Assembly (NCBI GenBank): GCA_025738555.1
Contig: JAOVFP010000013.1
Span: forward strand, 2,356,001 to 2,420,000
DNA length: 64,000 nucleotides
Source of the DNA: Cyathus striatus
Lineage: Eukaryota > Basidiomycota > Agaricomycetes > Agaricales > Nidulariaceae
Reading direction: 5' to 3'
Within the stretch, counting starts at the first letter, position 1; every line of letters starts with the position of its first letter. The position numbers and the translations under genes are program-made. The notes below the pieces were generated by a model. That model was not told where the DNA came from. It was given only the letters and a program-made list of their open reading frames with translations, and searched no databases. Positions 37,297 through 49,000 of the stretch are shown piece by piece.

Positions 37297-37669
37297 TGAG
37301 AAGTTCTATCTCTCAAGCCTCTCAATCTTCATTCACATATTTGTTTGAAGCTAACTCGTAATTCAATTTGAATTCAATGGTAATACATTTTTAATTTTGT
37401 TTAGCTCGATATATAAATATAAATAAGCAGCTTGTACTTCAAGCTGGCCGAATCGTAAGGTAAGGCGTGTGTAGAATCCCAAAAGTCATAGCGATACAAA
37501 AGGCATGATGGTTGCGTTGCAAACAAGAAAATGCGAATGCGAATGAACGTTGATGAAAGTGCGTGCGGAGTGAGAGCGAAGTTGGAACGAGTGGCGCGGT
37601 CTGTCTAAGACACGGAAACAATAGGTTGATGTTATGGAAAAGGTGGTAGACGTCCAGGTCGTTTGTCGT

Positions 37670-38295
37670 TTACTTGGTAGCCGCCCAGATGGCAATACCA
37701 ACGCCGCAGGCTACGAGAATGAAGGAAATGAGAGCGAAAACGCATCTCCAGGCCCATTTGACTTCAATTTTGCGCATGTTGGCAATAATTTCTTGTTTCT
37801 CCGCCTCCGTCTTCTCTGGCATCCAGGCAGAAGAGGGGGTAGTAGTGGGAGGCTCGCGGAGGGGCGAAAGAAGGATGAAAGCTCCAAACAACCAGAAAGG
37901 TGGGAACACTGCAGAAGAATCACGTCAGTTTCTGTGCACTGGCTGGAAGGGAAGAAGAGAGACTTACAAAATCCAAACTTGAAAAGATACATGGCAAGTG
38001 TAACAGGCTCCGGTGCATGGAGCGTGTACTCGGGAAGACCGGACTCCTCAGCGTATGGAGGCGGCACCTCAGAGATGCGGCGATCGTGCCTGCTATCCTG
38101 GGTGCGGGAGGAGTTGAAGGTGTACCCGAAGAAGTCGTCGATGGGGTTAATAAGCCCATGCTCTGCCACATCAGCCGAGCGCGAGTCGTGGACTATAACG
38201 CGCATTGGGGACGGAAGTGGCAAGTGCGCGCCGGCGATAGTGCGCTGAGACTCAGACGCGGTAGAGGCAGAAGTGGAGGCGACTGGAGAAGACAT
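37670..38295 (-). CDS. small fungal protein with two membrane segments (188 aa)
   Basis: Exons 38295-37968 and 37908-37670 join in phase. The N-terminal half is Ser-rich with a PPPYAE motif (possible WW-ligand PPxY type). Two hydrophobic segments follow, LFPPFWLFGAFIL and VFALISFILVACGVGIAIW, separated by a Lys/Glu-rich loop with WMPEKTEAEKQEI. I have seen similar uncharacterised basidiomycete proteins but know no function. It could be a small ER or plasma-membrane protein. Confidence 0.75.
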
Positions 38296-39147
38296 CTCGC
38301 TATGGGGCTTGTAAAGACTTGAAGATAAGACGGATGAGGCGGGCTGTAATCTGCGGGGGATGCTGATGACATCTGGACATTGGGGTGGGAGGGTTTTATA
38401 GGTACCCTATCCGATGCCACTCCTCCACCAATCAATCCAACCAATTTAGCTTTGGCTAGCCTCGTTGCTATGCATTTATTGCCTTTTTAGTCGAAAGCGT
38501 AAATAACCGTCAACATAACGAGCGACCTCTATCTGACCAACTACATGAAATGTAGACACAAAAAATAAGAATAGGCGTCTATGAATGCGATAACGTTGCT
38601 GACATTAATTTAAATCGAGTTTTACGAATAAATAAAAGAGAAAACAACATCCTAGCGTCTGCCTTGTACACATAAGGCTATAACACACCTTCCAATTAGA
38701 GCTATGTTCAGGGCAGAACTGAACGAATCACGTTTTCCCAAAAATATCGTCGGGTTGCTTCTTAGCCTTTTTAGGGTATTCTTGTTGTCTTATTGTTACG
38801 TAAATTGCAAATTTTGATTTCTTGCGATTGGAATTGAGAATCGAAGAAGACTTCGGAAGCAAAGGTGAGCATCTGAGCGGAATATAGCTGATAACGTCAG
38901 GCCTTAGTAAGTACCTAGTGATAAGTACTCACTGTAAAACTATTGTAGATCAACATTATATATTATGCATAAAACAAAGATCAATTTAAATTAGCAGTTC
39001 AAAGCAAGTAATGAGTGGTAAGTAAGCACTGAGCAAAGTCGAAGGTAAAAAGTCCAAGGCTGGTATACAAATTAACTTAATTCCAGACCCCTTTGTATCG
39101 AAACATTCCACCAGGTATCAGTACAACATATCCATCCCAACCCCATT
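38296..39147. other. intergenic, about the midpoint of the mirrored region
   Basis: 850 AT-rich bases with no supported gene. It lies near the geometric centre of the inverted oxidase/SDR modules. I could not see a long inverted repeat here by eye. Confidence 0.4.
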
Positions 39148-42100
39148 CTAAGGACTCCATGGCCTACACCGTCTCTCGTTGTCTACAACGAGGTCCACCA
39201 CTCTATCCCTGGCATCCTCCAACGCTTCGTCTTCGAACACTCTGCTCCCTAGCGCCTTCCTGAGGTCCATCACTACACCTCCCTCCGTCTTACTCTTCGG
39301 ACTGGGAGGCGGGCTGAGTAGCGCGGATTCAGGACGGGGTGTAGCATCCAACATGAACACCCGCGGGTACAGAATAAGAGCAGTGAACAGCGCCTTAGTG
39401 TCCTCGTCCCCTTCGGGAACATCAGACACAGATACAGCGCTGGGTGTTCTCCACGCGCGTTCAAGAAGACGACCGAGGTCATTGATCGTTCCCCCAATTT
39501 CCTTCGCTGTATCGATGGTGTGACGGAGGTCCTCTTCGTTGGTGCGTTTCTGCTCCGCATCTCGCTCCTCCTCGTTGCCGAGCACGGTATCAACAAAGAG
39601 TGCACCAAGGTGCTTCTTGACACGTTCACGGACCAACTGGGAAGCAAGAATCTCAATGGGACCGTATGTGTTGTCTTCTTCAGTCTTCTCCTGTTGCGTT
39701 TGAAGACGCGTAGCAGCGGATTCGACGTCCAGTTCTTCAAGAACAAGTTTCTCCGAGAGTTTAGGCTTAGGCAGGGAACCAGCTTTCCTCTGAGCAAGTT
39801 CAAGGGAGGATTTCGCAGACTCCCAGATGGAACGAGCTTTGGCTCGGGCAAAAGAACCGAGTAGACCAGAAGTATTTTGCATGACAATGGCAAGCGTTGC
39901 ACGTTGGCCGGCGGGAACCCTGTTTATAGAGAGGGCTCGATATATCTGGTATCTGGCATAAAGGGTGGTATCATCGTCGTTACCTACATATCGAAAATTA
40001 GCAACTATATTCAATGAGGAACGTAACGACCAACCTGCAAGAGCACATTCCTCAGCCTCCCTAGCCCAATCAACCTCCTTCCCAACTTGCGTACGCGCAA
40101 TGCCAACTGACACAGTCTTCTTAATGCTAACCTTCCTCCGTGCGCTCGCCCCGATCCAGCTTGCGGCAAAACTGGCGAGAACCAGAACGGAAACGACAAG
40201 ATGGAACATCTGAGCCCATTCTTTCCATCCCCACGATCCCGCGACCGACGAAGGCAAGGGCGGAGTGAACTGGGATATAATCTCAGGAGCCAAAGCCAGA
40301 GGGGGCTGCATGGCCGACAGGACTTTCCCGGAGTGATGATGCGCGACAGAAGATGAAGATGACGGATTCGATGTAAAAGGCGAGTTAAAGAAGGAGAATA
40401 AGGCGAACACAGCGAGGAGGTACTGCTGGGGTTGTTGTCCCTGTTGTGTCCACGCTTCGCTAGGGGGTGGATACATCTGCGCATCTTCCTGCGGCCCAGC
40501 TTGAGGAGATACTGGTTCGACTTTAGGTTGAGGAGCTGCAAGAGTTTCCAGAGGAATGGTGGAGGCGGGAACGGGAGGGGGAACAACCTTGCGTGGTCGC
40601 CCGCGCTTTCTCTTCTCCGGGACAGCGCCTGGTTCGCCGGAAACGACAGGAGAGGGAGCAGGTTTCTTCACGGGCTTAACGATATCCTCTTTCTTTACAG
40701 CAGCGGCAGCAGTCTTGTTCCTCTTCCGCTTCCTCCCAGCCTCCTCATCGTCCTCCTCATCACTGTCCTCATCGTCGCCATCGACCTCAGGTTCACCCTC
40801 AACCTCGTCCTTCTCCTCCCCACCAAATCTCTCCCTCCACTCCCTCTCCCACTCCCTCAATAATGCAGGTCCACCCACAAGTCCACTAATAAGCATCTTG
40901 AGACCGGCCTGCTCAGCTTTAAGCCTCATCTCACGCCTCTTCAGTACGCGGATATACTCCACGGCTTTGCCCAACACATTCGCTTTACTGCACTTGCGGG
41001 CAACCTTAACACCGTCCACGAACCCTCGCTCGTCAATCACATCCACCTCGTCTTCGGCCTCGGGCGAGCCTTTGATAGGAACACCACCCCGCACGTTCTT
41101 TTTGATCTTCTTCCCGTTGCCGCCCTCTCGGTCCTCGAGAACACGGAGGGCCGGAACAGCCATGCGCAGGGATTGGATACGCGCATTTAAGTTGGTACGG
41201 TAGCGTCGTTCAATGGTAGTGTGACTTGTCTTTGGGCGGGAGCCTGGAGCTGCGGTAGCGGTGGGTGTCGTGGATGTAGACGGATCAGAGGCAGGGACGG
41301 ATGGGATGTTTGCGTTGATAATGAGTTTGGGTGGGGATGCGGGTGCACATGTGGATAGCGGTGTTGAAGGAGGTGGCGTCGATGCTGCTGAAGAGGGTGC
41401 AGAGGATGAAGAAGATTTTGCGGATGTAGAGCCGAAACGTTGTAGGCGGGGGATAGGAAGTTTACTTATTTGAGCTAGTACATATAACCAAAGTAAGGTT
41501 ACTGTGATAACGGAGGGGGAGGCAAAGACGTACGAGAAGCGGCTACTGGTTGATGAAGCATGTGAGCTGAGATTTGACCCGAGTTCATTGGGACGGCAAG
41601 CATAACCCCTGCAGACTGACGCACGCGCTGGGCGAGTTCCGCAGCTTGCTCGCTGGCAGCTGACATCGGAGGTTCTGAAGTGCATATAGGTTCTTGTTTA
41701 AACAGAAGTTGTATCTCCTGTACTGTAGGCTGTGGTTGAGGTTGCTGCTCAACTGGGGCTTGTGACTGACTTGCATCGCTCACATAGCCGGTTGCTGGTG
41801 GGCTAGGACTGGACTCTGGGGGCGAGAACGACGATGCGGACGAGGAAGATGATGAAGTGACGCTCAGCCTCCGCTCCTTGTTGGATAGAGGCGGAGATAC
41901 AGATGATATGGAAGAGGAAGACGAAAACGAACCACCGTCAACTGAGGTGTGGAAGGTGAACGGGAACTGAGAAGAAAGGTCCGTGTTCATAGTGTTCATG
42001 GGGAACACGTTCCCGTAATACTGCATGTCGGAATTCATCTTCAAAGGGTCAAACTGGAGGGTAGAGGGATCGATAGACATGGAGGGGTTGAAATCCATAT

Positions 42101-42320
42101 CCATGGACATGGCGCTGAGGTCGTTGAAGTCCATGATATCTGAGTACCCTTTCATGCCTGGTGCATCTAACGCATTATCGCCCCATAGCGAGGACAGCTG
42201 TGACCAGTCTGGTGGAGTGGTGTCGTCACCTACGCTTTCCATGGACGGGTCCCCATTTTGCGGGGCACCCAGAAGGAGGTTCAGTGGGTCAGAGGGATCG
42301 AGACCAAGATCAGAAGCCAT
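39148..42320 (-). CDS. SRE1: SREBP homolog (Sre1), membrane-bound bHLH transcription factor
   Basis: Exon 1 is 42320-41534; exon 2 runs from 41474 to 39148 with a probable in-frame 51-nt intron at 40034-39984, giving about 1,020 residues. The basic region HTTIERRYRTNLNARI carries the Tyr (RRYR) that separates SREBPs from other bHLH factors. It is followed by a loop with an insert and by the second helix around SKANVLGKAVEYIRVLKRRE. An acidic stretch, an AT-hook-like KRKRGRPRK, then two hydrophobic segments (YLLAVFALFSFF and FHLVVSVLVLASFAASWIG) suit the ER hairpin. The Ser/Gln/Pro-rich N terminus looks like a transactivation domain. Fungal Sre1 is cleaved under low oxygen or sterol and drives ergosterol and hypoxia genes. 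Confidence 0.93.
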
Positions 42321-42699
42321 GGGGAGCTGAGTATAAGGCGGTTAGCGCCGTGTCCTTCGGTGAGCAGCGTAGTTTCGTGGTTGCTGGAGACGACGAGGAC
42401 AGGGGGCAAGAATAAAGAGATGTCAGCAATCGTTGGGAAAGTCGAGTGTTTTTCAGTAGCGTCGCCGGTGGAACCACTTTGGAATCAGGCCATTTGTAGT
42501 CACGTGCTTAAATTAATTCACACCGATCCAAATTGTATAACGCCCTTGCTAAACACTGGCAAATAAGTCGTCCCACTTGCACTGTTATCACATTATTGCA
42601 CAGGCTTCAACTTGCACTCATCCACATCGTACCATTTGTCATGACTACTAATTCTATTTATCAACACGTTTCTATTCTAACAAGCCGAGCCATTGCTGA

Positions 42700-43741
42700 C
42701 TAGACAGCTAAGCCCTAAAGTCAAGGCTTCAGTAATTCCATTCCAGGCGCAAACCAATACACATGCTTACCCCATTAGCACGGACATTCTGCCCATTCAC
42801 CCACTTGGCTGCGTCGCTTGCTAAAAATGCAACAACTGGAGCAATGTCTTCAGGCTGTCCAAGACGTTTGCTGGGTGCCAGATTTTGGAACGTGCGTATC
42901 ATTTCCTCGCTTTTACCTTCTCTGAACATCGGAGTGTCAACGGGTCCAGGGGAAACCGCGTTGACCGTTATTCCGCGTGCACCGAGGTCTTTTGCCAACA
43001 CTCTAGTAATTTGCTCAATAGCGCCTGCGTGACATCAGTATCCAGAAAGCGCATATACCGACGTGAAATCAACTGACCTTTGGTTGCGACATATGTTAGA
43101 GCATACGGAAGGATCGCAGAATTTGCAGTTAAACTCGACGATAGGAAAATAATTCGGCCTCCAGCTACAGTTAAATATAAGTATCGACATTACCAGCTGG
43201 ATAACTGGTGACTTGGCACTTACGAGAAGGCAAGTGTTCAGCTGCAAATTTCGCCAGGAACAACGGCCCTTTAAAGTTCGCATTAACAGCTTTATCAAAT
43301 GTCTCTTCGTCCTCTTGCGCAAGATTGTTGTTTCCCAAGAATCCAGCGTTGCACACAAGTATATCGATCTTTCCATACACTTTGATCGTTTCATCTACCA
43401 GGAATCGACCGCCGGCCAATGTCGACGCGTCCGCTTTAATGGCTACTGCGTCACCTTTACCGCTTGCTTTGATCGCGTTCACAACTTCTTCTGCTGGTGC
43501 TGGGTTGCTAACATCTGTGATAAACGATCTCGCGATGAGCTATAGGAGAGAGATCGTGGTTTCATTGCAAACTTACAGTTCACGATGACTTTTGCGCCAT
43601 CCTCTGAAAGTTTCTTCACAATCGCGGCGCCAATACTGCGCGACGATCCAGTGACGATAGCGACTTTGCCTGTTATCAGTGACGATCGTTAGCATCGTGT
43701 TTTGTTCACCACAAACGAAGCCTACCTGCGAGAGATGCCAT
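42700..43741 (-). CDS. short-chain dehydrogenase/reductase SDR-B, right copy (251 aa, intact)
   Basis: Exons 43741-43726, 43669-43577, 43514-43224, 43164-43078, 43024-42771, 42714-42700: lengths identical to the other SDRs here (16, 93, 291, 87, 254, 15). Cofactor loop VTGSSRSIG has Ser in place of the usual Gly. DILVCNAGF, the active-site YVATK and SPGPVDTPMF are present. Closest relative by eye is the truncated left copy (shared GFLGN, QEDEETFDK, NANFKGPLFLAKFAAE). Probable NAD(P)H-dependent reductase of unknown substrate. Confidence 0.9.
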
Positions 43742-43785
43742 TTGTTAAAGGATTGATAATGCGATTCTACAACTTCGATGGTAGC

Positions 43786-43792
43786 TTTTATA
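43786..43792 (-). promoter_or_regulatory. TATA box of SDR-B right copy
   Basis: TATAAAA on the minus strand about 45 bases upstream of the ATG, matching the element before the left SDR-B copy. Confidence 0.55.
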
Positions 43793-44267
43793 CTCTTTAA
43801 AGAGTGTGACTGCACCAATAATAGCAAGTAATCCTCAGTCCGTTCATGCCCGAGTGGGTACTCGTTTGAGACGAAGTAAACCCATCCTCTACAGTAATTT
43901 GACTGACGTCAGTCATCTTCGGAATCCTTCCGTAGGCTCTTGTTCAAAGTTAGCTCAAAATTCTCAGATTAGTAAGAATGCAAGTAAGCATTGGTGGAGC
44001 GCTCTTTTACATTATCGGATTAGCCGAGAACACCGAGAAAGTAAGCTGAAACGTTCAAGTACTGTATAGAAATGACTTCACTTTCGACTTCGAAGTTATT
44101 TCAAAATACAAACGAAAATATTATTATTTGAAAACTTCTGCCAACGATAGAAATGACAATGTTCAGAAACAAATATCGTTTCATTTCGAATTCATAGAAT
44201 TTCTATTCAAAGTAACATCACCATTGTGGTCTTTTATTTTATGTGAGTTACAATTATATATAATGAA
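43793..44267. other. intergenic between the two right-arm SDRs
   Basis: 475 AT-rich bases between SDR-B start and SDR-A stop, both minus strand. Nothing else seen. Confidence 0.4.
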
Positions 44268-45314
44268 CTAGACAACAAATCCCTGTTGAAGTCAAGGCAT
44301 TTGTAAAATATTTCAGACACACGAAGGGATGTGCACACTTACTCCATTGACACGAATATTCTGTCCGTTGACCCACTTTGCTGCGTCACTACATAAAAAT
44401 GCAATAACAGGTGCAATGTCATCAGGCTGCCCAAGACGTTTTCCGGGAGCCAAGTTTTCATAGGTGCGAATAAGTTCTTCCGACTTCCCTTCTCTGAATA
44501 ATGGAGTATCGACAGGTCCAGGCGATACTGTATTTACCGTCATTCCACGCGCACCGAGGTCCTTTGCTAACACCCTGGAGACTTGCTCGATGGCACCTTT
44601 AAGTATTCGTCAATGTAAGCAGACATGAATGAAAGACAAGGTAATTTTACCAGACCTTTGGCAGCGACATAGGATAGCGCATACGGCATAATACCAGAAT
44701 TGGTAGTCAAACTCGTGGAAATAAATATAATCCGACCTCCGGCTACAAGAATAGGTGAGTAACAATTTTTATATCTGAAGGCCTCCCACTTACGAGCTGG
44801 TAAGTACTCGGTCGCAAACTTTGCCAGGAATAATGGTCCTTTGAAATTTGTATTGACAGTCGCATCAAATAATTTTTCATCTTCCTCCGCAAGTGGTTTG
44901 GCTCCCGAGAACCCTGCGTTACACACGAGAATGTCTAGCTTCCCAAAAGCCTTGATAGTCTCGTCGACCAGGTATCGTCCACCTTCTAAGGTCGACGCGT
45001 CGGCCTTAATGGCCACTGCGTCACTTTTTCCATTAGCCTTGATTTCATTGACAAGTTTGTCGGCGGGTTTAGGGTTATTTACATCTGTGGAAGTTATAGG
45101 GACTTATCACCACAAATAAAATGCTAATTCCGTTGCTAAACACACAGTTTACGACAACATTTGCACCTTCCTCTGCGAGTTTCGTTACAATTGCAGCACC
45201 AATGCTGCGTGAAGACCCGGTTACAACAGCAACTTTACCTGTGTATGATCTCTGTTATTGACATCGTTTTAGATGAATTGTGTTATAATTTTGCTCACCT
45301 ATGAGAGAAGTCAT
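44268..45314 (-). CDS. short-chain dehydrogenase/reductase SDR-A, right copy (251 aa)
   Basis: Exons 45314-45299, 45238-45146, 45084-44794, 44742-44656, 44596-44343, 44282-44268, all in phase with the same lengths as the other copies. VTGSSRSIG, DILVCNAGF, the active-site YVAAK and SPGPVDTPLF are visible. It is closest to the left SDR-A at 29621 (shared NNPKPAD, EIKANGK, LFDATVNTNFKGPLFL, APVIAFLCSDAAKWVNGQNI). The second cofactor-loop Gly is Ser here but Gly in the left copy. Confidence 0.9.
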
Positions 45315-46045
45315 TTCTGAGAGATGTCGTTTTCAATGACTACAGCTTATGCAGATTGAAACGAATGAATACTAATTTTATATGTACATACTACTATGGA
45401 AGTCTTGAAATAGATATGATAACCATCAAATATATAAGGCATGGGAGTAAGAGTATTGTTAAATTAAACCATTCGTCCAAATGTTGTCAGCTTGGTGACG
45501 TTATTTAAGGCAGCGGTTGTACACCACCCGCACGGTAAAACGTTTGGTATGCGTGGATCCTAATACCAATCTACATGATGTAAAAGCAGGTAAGTAGGCC
45601 GTTGTATCAGAATCACGTAAGTATGCCTCTTGAAAGTTGCTGAATTGCCACTCAAAAAATCATCCAGCGCTATTCATTTCTTCAGCACTTTTGCTTCGAG
45701 AATCGAAAGCAGGGGCGTGAAAATTGCCGAGTGCGCAGGTCCAAACTCACGAAAACAAACCAGCCGCATCATTCACAATTCATACCTAATTAAATTTATC
45801 ATGGTCATGGTGAGCGAGGGGTACAACTTTTGATGTAAAAATGCAAGCGTTATTAAATACCGCGATGGGATTTGAACACGTAACCTATGCTATCGACGTA
45901 GCAAAGCGACGCGCCACAGCTTGCGACTGCTTAGCTCGTGGTGTACCTGTGCAAGCTTTAGCCCTATCTCCAGACTTCGTTGATCATCAGGACATAGCAG
46001 CTTGCAGATAAGTGTTGGATACGTGTACTAATTAACCACAGCTTA
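45315..46045. other. intergenic with tRNA-like sequence
   Basis: 730 bases between SDR-A and the NACHT-TPR gene; apart from the tRNA-like segment nothing is recognised. Confidence 0.4.
45860..45938 (-). tRNA. tRNA-like sequence, probable pseudogene or tRNA-derived element
   Basis: Minus strand carries an A-box-like segment (AAGCAGTCGCAAGCTGTGG), a short anticodon-like hairpin (GCTA..TAGC) and a B-box-like GTGTTCAAATCCC. It shares GCGCGTCGCTTT plus CTAC with the left tRNA-like sequence. Acceptor ends do not pair convincingly. Confidence 0.35.
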
Positions 46046-49000
46046 TTATTGTGTATCTCCAACGACATTTGTCTCCTTTTCTACTTTACTAGACTCCTTC
46101 CGAATTTGCTTTGCTGCGCGTCTGAACAATATAGATTCCTTCCGCGCCGCATGTTCTTCCTCCAACCTTCCAAGTGTAGAATAAAAGCCAGCCACCAGCT
46201 CCAGTGCTTCCGCAACGCGTGTATTGAATGCAGAAGGATGCTCAGCTGCAAGCGGCCGCAGAATATAAATAGACTCCTGTGCAGTCCGTACAGCGTTTTC
46301 GGTACGATTCAAGTCGGCATATCGACGCGCAAGAGAGTACAAGGAGAACGCAAGTGTCCCATCGTGCACCTTAGGCCGATCAACCGCTAGCTCGCGAAGC
46401 ATTTCAACACCCATTTTACCGGTTTCAAGAGCTTCCTCACGTCTCCCTACAGCTGATAGTCGAGCAGAAAGTGTATTGAGGCTCATCGCATAATTGGGCT
46501 TGAAGGCTCTAGGATTTTCCTTCGCAAACTGCTTTCTTATTTCCGCTGCTTCTTCTGCCACTTTCAGCGCTTCTTCGTACATATTCAAGGTAGATAATCT
46601 CGCGGAAAGTGTATTAAGAGATCCAGCAAGGTGTATCTGGTAGGTGGCAGGTCGATCAGCCGCGGATCCACGATGCAGTTTCACAGACTCCTGCGCGACT
46701 TCCAGCGCTTCTTTGGTTTTACCCACCCGAGAAAGTCTGGCGGAGAAAGTATTCAAAGATATAGCTAGATCTACAGTGTGTCGCTGTGGATTTTCTGCAA
46801 CAAGTTCACGGCGAAGTCGAACCGTCTCTTTTGCAGCTTCCAAGGCAGATTGCGTTCGTCCAACGTCCGACAGACGAGCCGACAAGGTGTTCAGTGAAGC
46901 GGCGAGTAAAGGCTTGATTAGCTTTGGGTCTGATGCTATAAGCTCCCGTTGCAGTTTTACTGCACGATCGATAGTAGTTAGTGAATCTTCAGGTTTTCCA
47001 GAATTGGAAAGCGCCCGCGCTAAAGTGGTCAAATAGTCTGCCAAGTCGGCATCGACACTGTCGTTTTTTGCTTGCCGTGCTTTCTCTCGCAGGGCAACAG
47101 CTGCTTGCGCAGCCAGCAACGCTCCTTCTCTGTCTCCCATATCTTGAAGTCTACATGCATAGGCATTCAGTGCTGCACCAAGGACACTTTCAGTTTCAGG
47201 AGAAGGATCCCGGCTGACAATGCTTTTGCTCAGTTCACTTGCTTCCTCGGCACACTCGAGAGCTTCCTTACTCCTGCCGTGGAATGAAAGGCGGTATGAA
47301 AGTTTAACGAGTTTTTGAGCGACCTCTTGACGGTAGATCGCGTTGTGCAGACGTGTTTCCATCGGTAGCTCCGCCTGTTGAAGAGGAGTAAGAATGATAC
47401 ATCAGATAAGTTGACTGCAACATACATGCATCCAGTCCCTAAGTTTCTTGAGGCTTTGGAATGTCCCAGATGCACTGCAGAGTTCAGCCCAAGAAACGAT
47501 TCTCGTCAATAAAACTGATTCCAGTTCATCGACCAGCTCCGGCTCAAAAGGCCCTTTTATGTCTATGACATGATCTATCCAAAAGCGACAGGTGTAATGC
47601 ATCACTTCTGAAACCTCTTTCTTTGATAATTCAGGTAAACTTCGGTTTTCAAAGTAAGCCCCCACCAAATATCCAGTTCCGAGAGAACCTGGAGGTAAAT
47701 CTTGCTCAAGAACCGCAAGGCACAATCGCGCTAGTCGCCGGCTGTGTTCTTTCTCATTTATACAAAACTTTCGATAATCAGGGTCGGAAAGGGAGTGGTG
47801 AGTTATGAAATCGCGTAGCGAGAGGTGGGGAAGGCGAATGGGTTGCTCTTCTTGAGTAGAGCCGGTAAGAAGAGGAGCTAAAGGATACGTGACTTCACTA
47901 ACTCGTAAATCAGAGTTCCTGTGAAGGGACTGGAGGGCATTACTCGACAGCGGCGTTTTAAGAGCTATGATTGCTCCCATAACTAGCCGGTACCCTTCAA
48001 CGAAATCCTTGTCGTTCCAGTTACAGGAATTCAGTATTGTGCTGTAAAGTTTGGTCATCTTCTCCTCAGCACCCATGTCAGAGAAATTACGATCCTTGAT
48101 TAGTGCGTTTAGCTTTTTGTCTGGAGCGGTTGAATGAAGCAGGTAGTCGCAAATCGTAGAAACCCAGATGAACAATCCTTCAGCCATTCCAGTGAACTCG
48201 TCCACTACGTGTCGTGATGGCCAATGTGACCCCATACGTTTGCGTATAGCCACCTCTTGTAGCCTCGAGCGCGCATAGATGGCTATATCAGACAGATTCT
48301 GTTCGTTGTGAATGTCAAGTGCTTGCTGGCGCACGTGGGGAGCTCGAAATAGAAGAGTTGCGATATCCTCTTCAGGTCGAGTAGTGAGGAATATGCGAAA
48401 ACACGGGGGAAGCTTGGGTATTTCATCACATAACAGCGTTAATAGTTCATTATCGTAGCCTTCGTCAAGCGCGTCAATGATAACCCCAAAAGGTCGTCCA
48501 ATGGGATATCGTGAAAAGGGTTCTAGAATGAGTTTATGAAATTGGTGGGATATCGACTGGGACATTACAATCCCAGGTTCTTCTTCAATAACCAAGACCA
48601 TATGCTCCGCAATGTCCTTACTGAGCAAACTCAAGTCACGAGCTAGAGTCGTAATGAACTTTCTGGGGGTATTCCGGTCCGCTGTCTCGCGGTCGAAGAA
48701 GAAGGACGATCCAAGGACGTTTTTGTCATAACAATGCTTCGCAACTGAATGTGAAAGTGCGCTTTTACCAGACCCAGCAACGTCAGCGATGCAAAATACC
48801 TCTGCCCTCTTCGAGTCGTGCGTGCTGTTGATCCACTGCCAGATGGTTTCTTGAATAGGTATTCTCGTCTCAGGCAAGCAGACCCGCGTTGGATTCCATG
48901 CGGCACCTTCAGCATAAGGCAGTGTATTCAACACCATATTGGAAACTGTCGATCATGTCAGCTAAGAGAACATGTACGTTGACATTCATACACACCGATC

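Noticed and set aside
40556..41203. 215-codon plus-strand frame
   Set aside because: Antisense shadow of the Glu/Asp/Lys-rich SREBP segment; Ser runs come from reversed acidic codons.
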